A stretch of DNA of 9,216 bases from an uncultured Thiotrichaceae bacterium. Its GTDB lineage: Bacteria > Pseudomonadota > Gammaproteobacteria > Thiotrichales > Thiotrichaceae. Both the position numbers and the translations under genes were made by a program. The notes beneath the pieces are model-generated. The model was not told the DNA's origin. It did no database searches and was given only the letters and a program-made list of their open reading frames with translations. The stretch is from the NCBI GenBank assembly GCA_937931765.1, contig CALHAO010000042.1, positions 1-9,216 on the forward strand. The letters run 5' to 3'. Shown here in pieces: positions 5,305-9,216 of the stretch; the stretch's first letter is position 1; each line of letters opens with the position of its first letter.

Positions 5305-8061
5305 ATGAAAACATTACCTATACAACTATTACTCATGTTTTGTTTTTTTATAAGCGCCACGGCTGAAGCTATTGATTTTACTAAAGAAGAGAAAGAGTAC
5401 ATCGCGTCAAACCCTACAGTAACAGTAGCGATGATGCCAGATTTCACTCCATTCACCTATTTCATTGAAGATACACCTGTTGGCTTCGAGCATGACTTAC
5501 TTAAGATCATTTCTAAAAATACAGGTTTGTATTTCGAAAAAAGCTTTTCTAACTGGACAACTAACTATAGCGCCTTTAAAAATAAAGAAACTGATATAAT
5601 CACCAGCATTTCTTACAAAGAATATAGAGAGCCTTTCACTATTTTCACCAGTGCTTACTATGAAATACCTATCATGATTTTTGTAAGAGACAACTTTGGC
5701 GAATACCTGGGTATAAATAGCCTTGTAAATAAAAGAGTAGGCGTATTAAAAGATGTTTTTTATATAAAAGAGCTTGAAGCAATGAACACTATGGATTTAG
5801 TGTACTACGATACCTATGAGGATCTGACTAAAGACTTAGTCTTTGGCAAGATAGATGCTTTGCTGCAAAATCTTACCAATATAAACCACCTAATAAAAAA
5901 ACACTCCTATACAAATATAAAACTTGCCAGTGAACTGAGCTTGAAAAATACTAAAAAGGAGGATTTACGCTTCGGCGTTCAAACTGAAAAACCGCTGCTG
6001 AGTAGCATTTTACAAAAAGGGCTTGATAGCATTAGCAAAAAAGAAAAGGAAAAGTTAATAAGTAAGTGGATAGGTTCGATCAAAGAATATACCGGTGGCC
6101 ACATTGAACTGAACCATAACGAAATAGCTTATCTTGACAAAAATACCATTAAGTATTGCATTAACCCTGTCGGCATGCCTTTTGAGGGGCTTAATGAAAA
6201 AGGTGAGCATATTGGTATGAGTGCAGACTATTACAATTTATTTGAAAAAATGCTCTCAGCAAAATTTGAGATTGTAAAAACAAAAAATTGGAATGAGTCC
6301 ATCAACTACATAAAACAAGAAAAATGCGACATGTTAGCTTTAGGCATGGAAACTCACGAAAGAAAAGAATACTTGAATTTCACTAGTCATTACCTGGAAG
6401 TACCTCTCGTTGTCGCCACAAGAGTTGACGTGCCCTTTATCAACAACATAATGGACTTAGAGGGGAGAAAAATAGGTATTATAAAAGGCGATGCTTTTGT
6501 AAATATACTCAGGCTAAAATACCCCTCACTAACGCTTATAGAAGTGAATGACATTTATCACGGACTGGATAAAGTTAAAAATGAAGAATTATTTTCTTAC
6601 ATTGATACACTGGCTAGCATTGGCTATGAATTTCAAAGTGAATATTTTGGAGAGTTAAAAATAGCAGGTAAAATATCTGAGGATCTAAAATTATCAATAG
6701 CAGTTGTAAAAAAAGACAAGGTCTTATTAAATATTTTACAAAAAACAGTCAATAACCTTACCAATGAAACGCATAGAGAAATTCTCACAAAATGGATTCC
6801 CATAAAATACCAAAGTGGCACTGATTATACTCTGGTTTGGGCGATTCTTATTGGTGCAATTTTTCTAGTGGCGCTTATTTTTTACTGGAACATGATGATA
6901 GTAAAAATCAGAGCTAAGGCTAAGGACGATTTTCTGGCGGTGATGAGTCATGAGCTACGCACGCCCATGAACGCTATTGTAGGCTTAGGTGCATTGCTCA
7001 AGTTTAGCCCTCTTGATGAGACACAAAAGACATACGTTGAGAAATTAGAAGTGTCATGTGGTTACATGATGCAACTTGTCAATAATGTACTGGATTTTGC
7101 CAAAGTTAAAAATGATAGCTTTGAGTTAGCACAACAAGGCTTTCGTTTGGATATCGCCTTACGCTCTGTGAAGAATATTCTAGAGCAAAAAGCCGAGGAT
7201 AAAGGGCTTGAGTTGAATTTGGTGGGTGAAGATTTGCTACCGGAGGCAATCATCGGTGACCGGAGTCATTTATCGCAAATTTTGATAAACCTCATCAATA
7301 ATGCGATTAAATACACCGAAGAAGGCGAAATCAACTTGGTGGTAAAAAGGCTACCAGCACCAACGGACACCTCAGTGCGACTGGAGTTTAGCGTTGTGGA
7401 TACAGGGGTTGGTATTGCCAAAGAAGACATGAAGAACCTGTTTGACCCCTATCAACGTGTTATAAATTCTGAATCAACTTTTAACGAAGGGGTTGGCTTA
7501 GGTCTGGCGATTAGTAAAAGTCTGGTCGAGCTCATGGGGGGACGGCTACAAGTTGAGAGTAAGGTGGGAGACGGGAGTCGTTTTTATTTCGACCTTGCCT
7601 TTGAAATTGCAGAAGATTATGTGGTTTCCCAAGCAATAATCACTGCAGACCTGCACAACTTCGTTTTACCAGCAGGCCTGCAAATTTTATTGACAGACGA
7701 TACGCCTTTAAATCGTTATGTTGGTGGTGAAATGATTAAGAACATGGGCGGAAACGTTTCACTCGCTTCAACAGGAGAAGGCGCGATTGCTCAATTACAG
7801 CAAAGAAGTTTTGATGTGATTCTAATGGACATTAGCTTGCCCGGCAAAGATGGTTTTGAGGTGAGTAAGTGGGTCAGGCAGCACGGACTCAATCCAAATA
7901 CTCCCATTATTGCGTTGACCTCCTATGACCTAAGCCGATTAAAAGATAAATACCAGGAAGCAGGTATTAACAGCTTCTTATCCAAACCATTTGCGTATCA
8001 GGAATTATATCAGGTGATTTACAACGTACTGGAGCATGAGCCTACTAAAACGCAGGCCTGA
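5305..8061 (+). CDS. Hybrid sensor histidine kinase with two periplasmic SBP_bac_3 domains (BvgS/EvgS-like)
   Basis: I place the start at the ATG at 5305 (918 residues), because MKTLPIQLLLMFCFFISATAEA is a clean signal peptide and AAGAGA lies five bases upstream. A GTG at 5260 would add 15 residues in front of it. Two tandem family-3 solute-binding domains follow (about residues 35-257 and 282-502), each ending in an LISKW/LTKWI motif. A single membrane helix (about 509-533) comes next, then HisKA with the phospho-acceptor His549 in SHELRTPMN. HATPase has N-box Asn662/Asn666, DTGVGIA (Asp699) and GVGLGLA (729-735). A receiver has acidic Asp798/799, phospho-acceptor Asp842 in ILMDISLPGKDG, Thr872 and Lys894. 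Unlike BvgS there is no PAS domain and no C-terminal HPt, so phosphate must go to a separate HPt protein or the receiver acts otherwise. No partner regulator is in the window. The binding domains probably detect an amino-acid-like or other small molecule in the periplasm. The sensor-coding half is much more AT-rich than the kinase half. Confidence 0.92.
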   Translation: MKTLPIQLLLMFCFFISATAEAIDFTKEEKEYIASNPTVTVAMMPDFTPFTYFIEDTPVGFEHDLLKIISKNTGLYFEKSFSNWTTNYSAFKNKETDIITSISYKEYREPFTIFTSAYYEIPIMIFVRDNFGEYLGINSLVNKRVGVLKDVFYIKELEAMNTMDLVYYDTYEDLTKDLVFGKIDALLQNLTNINHLIKKHSYTNIKLASELSLKNTKKEDLRFGVQTEKPLLSSILQKGLDSISKKEKEKLISKWIGSIKEYTGGHIELNHNEIAYLDKNTIKYCINPVGMPFEGLNEKGEHIGMSADYYNLFEKMLSAKFEIVKTKNWNESINYIKQEKCDMLALGMETHERKEYLNFTSHYLEVPLVVATRVDVPFINNIMDLEGRKIGIIKGDAFVNILRLKYPSLTLIEVNDIYHGLDKVKNEELFSYIDTLASIGYEFQSEYFGELKIAGKISEDLKLSIAVVKKDKVLLNILQKTVNNLTNETHREILTKWIPIKYQSGTDYTLVWAILIGAIFLVALIFYWNMMIVKIRAKAKDDFLAVMSHELRTPMNAIVGLGALLKFSPLDETQKTYVEKLEVSCGYMMQLVNNVLDFAKVKNDSFELAQQGFRLDIALRSVKNILEQKAEDKGLELNLVGEDLLPEAIIGDRSHLSQILINLINNAIKYTEEGEINLVVKRLPAPTDTSVRLEFSVVDTGVGIAKEDMKNLFDPYQRVINSESTFNEGVGLGLAISKSLVELMGGRLQVESKVGDGSRFYFDLAFEIAEDYVVSQAIITADLHNFVLPAGLQILLTDDTPLNRYVGGEMIKNMGGNVSLASTGEGAIAQLQQRSFDVILMDISLPGKDGFEVSKWVRQHGLNPNTPIIALTSYDLSRLKDKYQEAGINSFLSKPFAYQELYQVIYNVLEHEPTKTQA

Positions 8062-8070
8062 ACAAGGCTT
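8054..8070. terminator. Weak hairpin at the convergent end of the histidine kinase and hydrolase genes
   Basis: GCCT (8056-8059) pairs with AGGC (8065-8068) around GAACA, extended by a G-T and an A-T pair. It is followed on the minus strand by a short TTTT a few bases on, and on the plus strand only by a pyrimidine stretch. It overlaps the kinase stop codon. Too small to call with confidence, but it sits where two genes converge. Confidence 0.22.
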
Positions 8071-8074
8071 TCTC

Positions 8075-8878
8075 CTAGCTATGACTATGCATAAAGTGAC
8101 GGGCCGTGGAAATCAAAGCTTCCGCCTGATCTTTGTGCGGCGAATGACCACACCCAGCCAACTCCAGCAATTCAGTGTGTGGAAGCCTGCGCTGGATACC
8201 ACGAATTTGCGCTAATGAGCCATATTCATCATCCAGCCCCTGAACCGCCAATAGCGGGCAGCGGATATTTTCCAATTCAGCTGTTATATCCCATTGCAGA
8301 AAATCGGGATTCAACCAAATATCATTCCAGCCCCAAAACGCCGAATCGACATCACTGTGATAACGCGCCAGCTTCTCACGAAGATTGGTTTGCTGATAAA
8401 CAATGCGTGCTTGCTCGATACTACTAATAGTCATTGGCTCCACCATAATATGCGGAGCCAGCACGATCGCACCAGCCAATTGATCAGGATATTTAGCGGC
8501 ATATAACAGTGAAACCGAGCCACCGTCACTGTGCCCGAATAACCAGGGCGGATTGCTGCGGGTATTAACCGACAAGGCCGACAACAGGTTTGGCAGCACG
8601 TCATAAGCCTGTTGATGCATAAAATCGACACCCCACTTTTCATCTGCCGGACGCGGTGTGGACTGACCATAAGCCGGGCGGGAATAAACCAAACCCCGGC
8701 ACTGTAACGCATCACACAGTTGCTGCGGAAACTGTTTCCACATAGCCAACGAGCCTAAGCCTTCATGCAGAAAAACCACCAAAGGAGCCTGCGTATTTTC
8801 AGCATTTAACCACTGATACTCTATACTCGTTTCCTGTGAATCAATGCGTAGCGTAATGAATTGAGATGGAGCACTCAT
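8075..8878 (-). CDS. Alpha/beta-fold hydrolase linked to a benzoate-CoA ligase
   Basis: A 267-residue soluble hydrolase with the full catalytic set: oxyanion-hole region VVFLHEGLGSLAMWKQFP (about 34-51), nucleophile Ser117 in GHSDGG, acid Asp216 or Asp217 in GLDDEYG and His245 in GCGHSPH. Family members with the HEGLGS and GHSDGG motifs cleave esters, thioesters or C-C bonds. Those next to aromatic CoA ligases are usually thought to act in, or clean up after, aromatic acid breakdown. The start codon overlaps the ligase stop (TAATG), so the two are translationally coupled and likely serve one pathway. A thioesterase-like or ring-product hydrolase role is inferred from this context. There is no signal peptide, so it acts in the cytoplasm. 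Length and motif spacing look intact. Confidence 0.85.
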   Translation of the reverse strand: MSAPSQFITLRIDSQETSIEYQWLNAENTQAPLVVFLHEGLGSLAMWKQFPQQLCDALQCRGLVYSRPAYGQSTPRPADEKWGVDFMHQQAYDVLPNLLSALSVNTRSNPPWLFGHSDGGSVSLLYAAKYPDQLAGAIVLAPHIMVEPMTISSIEQARIVYQQTNLREKLARYHSDVDSAFWGWNDIWLNPDFLQWDITAELENIRCPLLAVQGLDDEYGSLAQIRGIQRRLPHTELLELAGCGHSPHKDQAEALISTARHFMHSHS

Positions 8879-9216
8879 TAGCTGGCGTCTGCCTCCGCAT
8901 TACGTAATCTGAAACGTTGAATTTTGCCGGTCGCTGTTTTCGGTAACTCAGCAACAAATTCAATGTAACGTGGGTATTTATAAGGCGCTAATTTGGATTT
9001 CACGAACGCTTTAACTTCTGCTTCGGTGAGTGTTTGCCCTTCCTGTAATACGATAAAGGCCTTGGTTTTAGTTAGACCTTCAGCATCCTCTTTACCAATG
9101 ACTGCCGCTTCTAATACAGCGGGGTGTTCACTGATAGTCGCTTCGACTTCAAACGGTGACACGTAGATACCACTAACTTTCAGCATGTCATCGCTGCGAC
9201 CGGAATAGGTATAAGT
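8878..9216 (-). CDS. Benzoate-CoA ligase family enzyme, C-terminal part (gene continues past the right edge)
   Basis: The frame is open to the window edge and begins in TYTYSGRSDDMLKVSGIYVSPFEVE, continuing without a stop for 112 codons to the TAA at 8878. This is the C-terminal subdomain of an acyl-adenylate-forming CoA ligase. YSGRSDDMLKVSG contains the hinge Asp region, and PKTATGKIQRFRLR carries the A10 lysine used in adenylation. The wording MLKVSGIYVSPFEVE and HPAVLEAAVIG is characteristic of the benzoate-CoA ligase family, which activates benzoate or ring-substituted benzoates with ATP and CoA as the entry step of benzoyl-CoA degradation. The N-terminal ~400 residues, including the aryl-binding pocket, are off the window, so the exact substrate cannot be read. 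The stop overlaps the start of the hydrolase gene by one base. Confidence 0.86.
   Translation of the reverse strand, partial: TYTYSGRSDDMLKVSGIYVSPFEVEATISEHPAVLEAAVIGKEDAEGLTKTKAFIVLQEGQTLTEAEVKAFVKSKLAPYKYPRYIEFVAELPKTATGKIQRFRLRNAEADAS

Noticed and set aside
8179..8715. Overlapping short frames opposite or within the hydrolase gene
   Set aside because: They are shadows of the intact alpha/beta hydrolase with its complete catalytic triad.

Overview
The window looks like a chromosomal accessory stretch from a gammaproteobacterium-like, moderately GC organism. This rests on an NsrR of the E. coli type, a cytochrome bd oxidase start, a VanB-type reductase remnant and a benzoate-CoA ligase. 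The genus cannot be fixed from sequence reading alone.

Left edge (1-1176). A divergent pair is controlled from one intergenic region. Rightward lies nsrR, encoding an Rrf2-family, Fe-S, nitric-oxide-sensing repressor. Leftward lies the first ~20 codons of a cytochrome bd-type quinol oxidase subunit I (cydA/cioA-like). Between them is a 23-bp near-perfect palindrome with the 11-1-11 layout of an NsrR operator. The oxidase reading frame is cut after about codon 20 by the 5' part of a group II intron. The intron lies in the same orientation as the gene and runs off the left edge. This is the most notable part of the window: an NO-responsive terminal oxidase that would need intron splicing to be made.

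Middle (1252-4050). A leftward gene encodes an unusual one-component regulator: an N-terminal MEDS-like sensor region, a winged helix and a BTAD region (SARP/AfsR type). Next come gene debris and one small intact gene: a LysR regulator reduced to its DNA-binding end plus a short tail, an intact lipoprotein of unknown function, and a VanB-type oxidoreductase reduced to its C-terminal [2Fe-2S] domain with a late frameshift. This looks like a decaying aromatic-catabolism locus.

Right half (4048-9216). A 12-helix MFS transporter starts at the overlapped former stop codon of the reductase (TAATG). It is followed by a large hybrid histidine kinase with two periplasmic binding-protein domains, one TM helix, HisKA, HATPase and a receiver domain. 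Its sensor half is visibly richer in A+T than its kinase half. Convergent to it, and entering from the right edge, are the C-terminal end of a benzoate-CoA-ligase-family enzyme and an alpha/beta hydrolase joined by another TAATG overlap.

As a whole, the right side fits uptake and CoA activation of an aromatic acid, with nearby regulators (SARP/MEDS, LysR remnant, hybrid kinase). The left side is a separate NO-stress/respiration module. No tRNA, rRNA or CRISPR array was seen.
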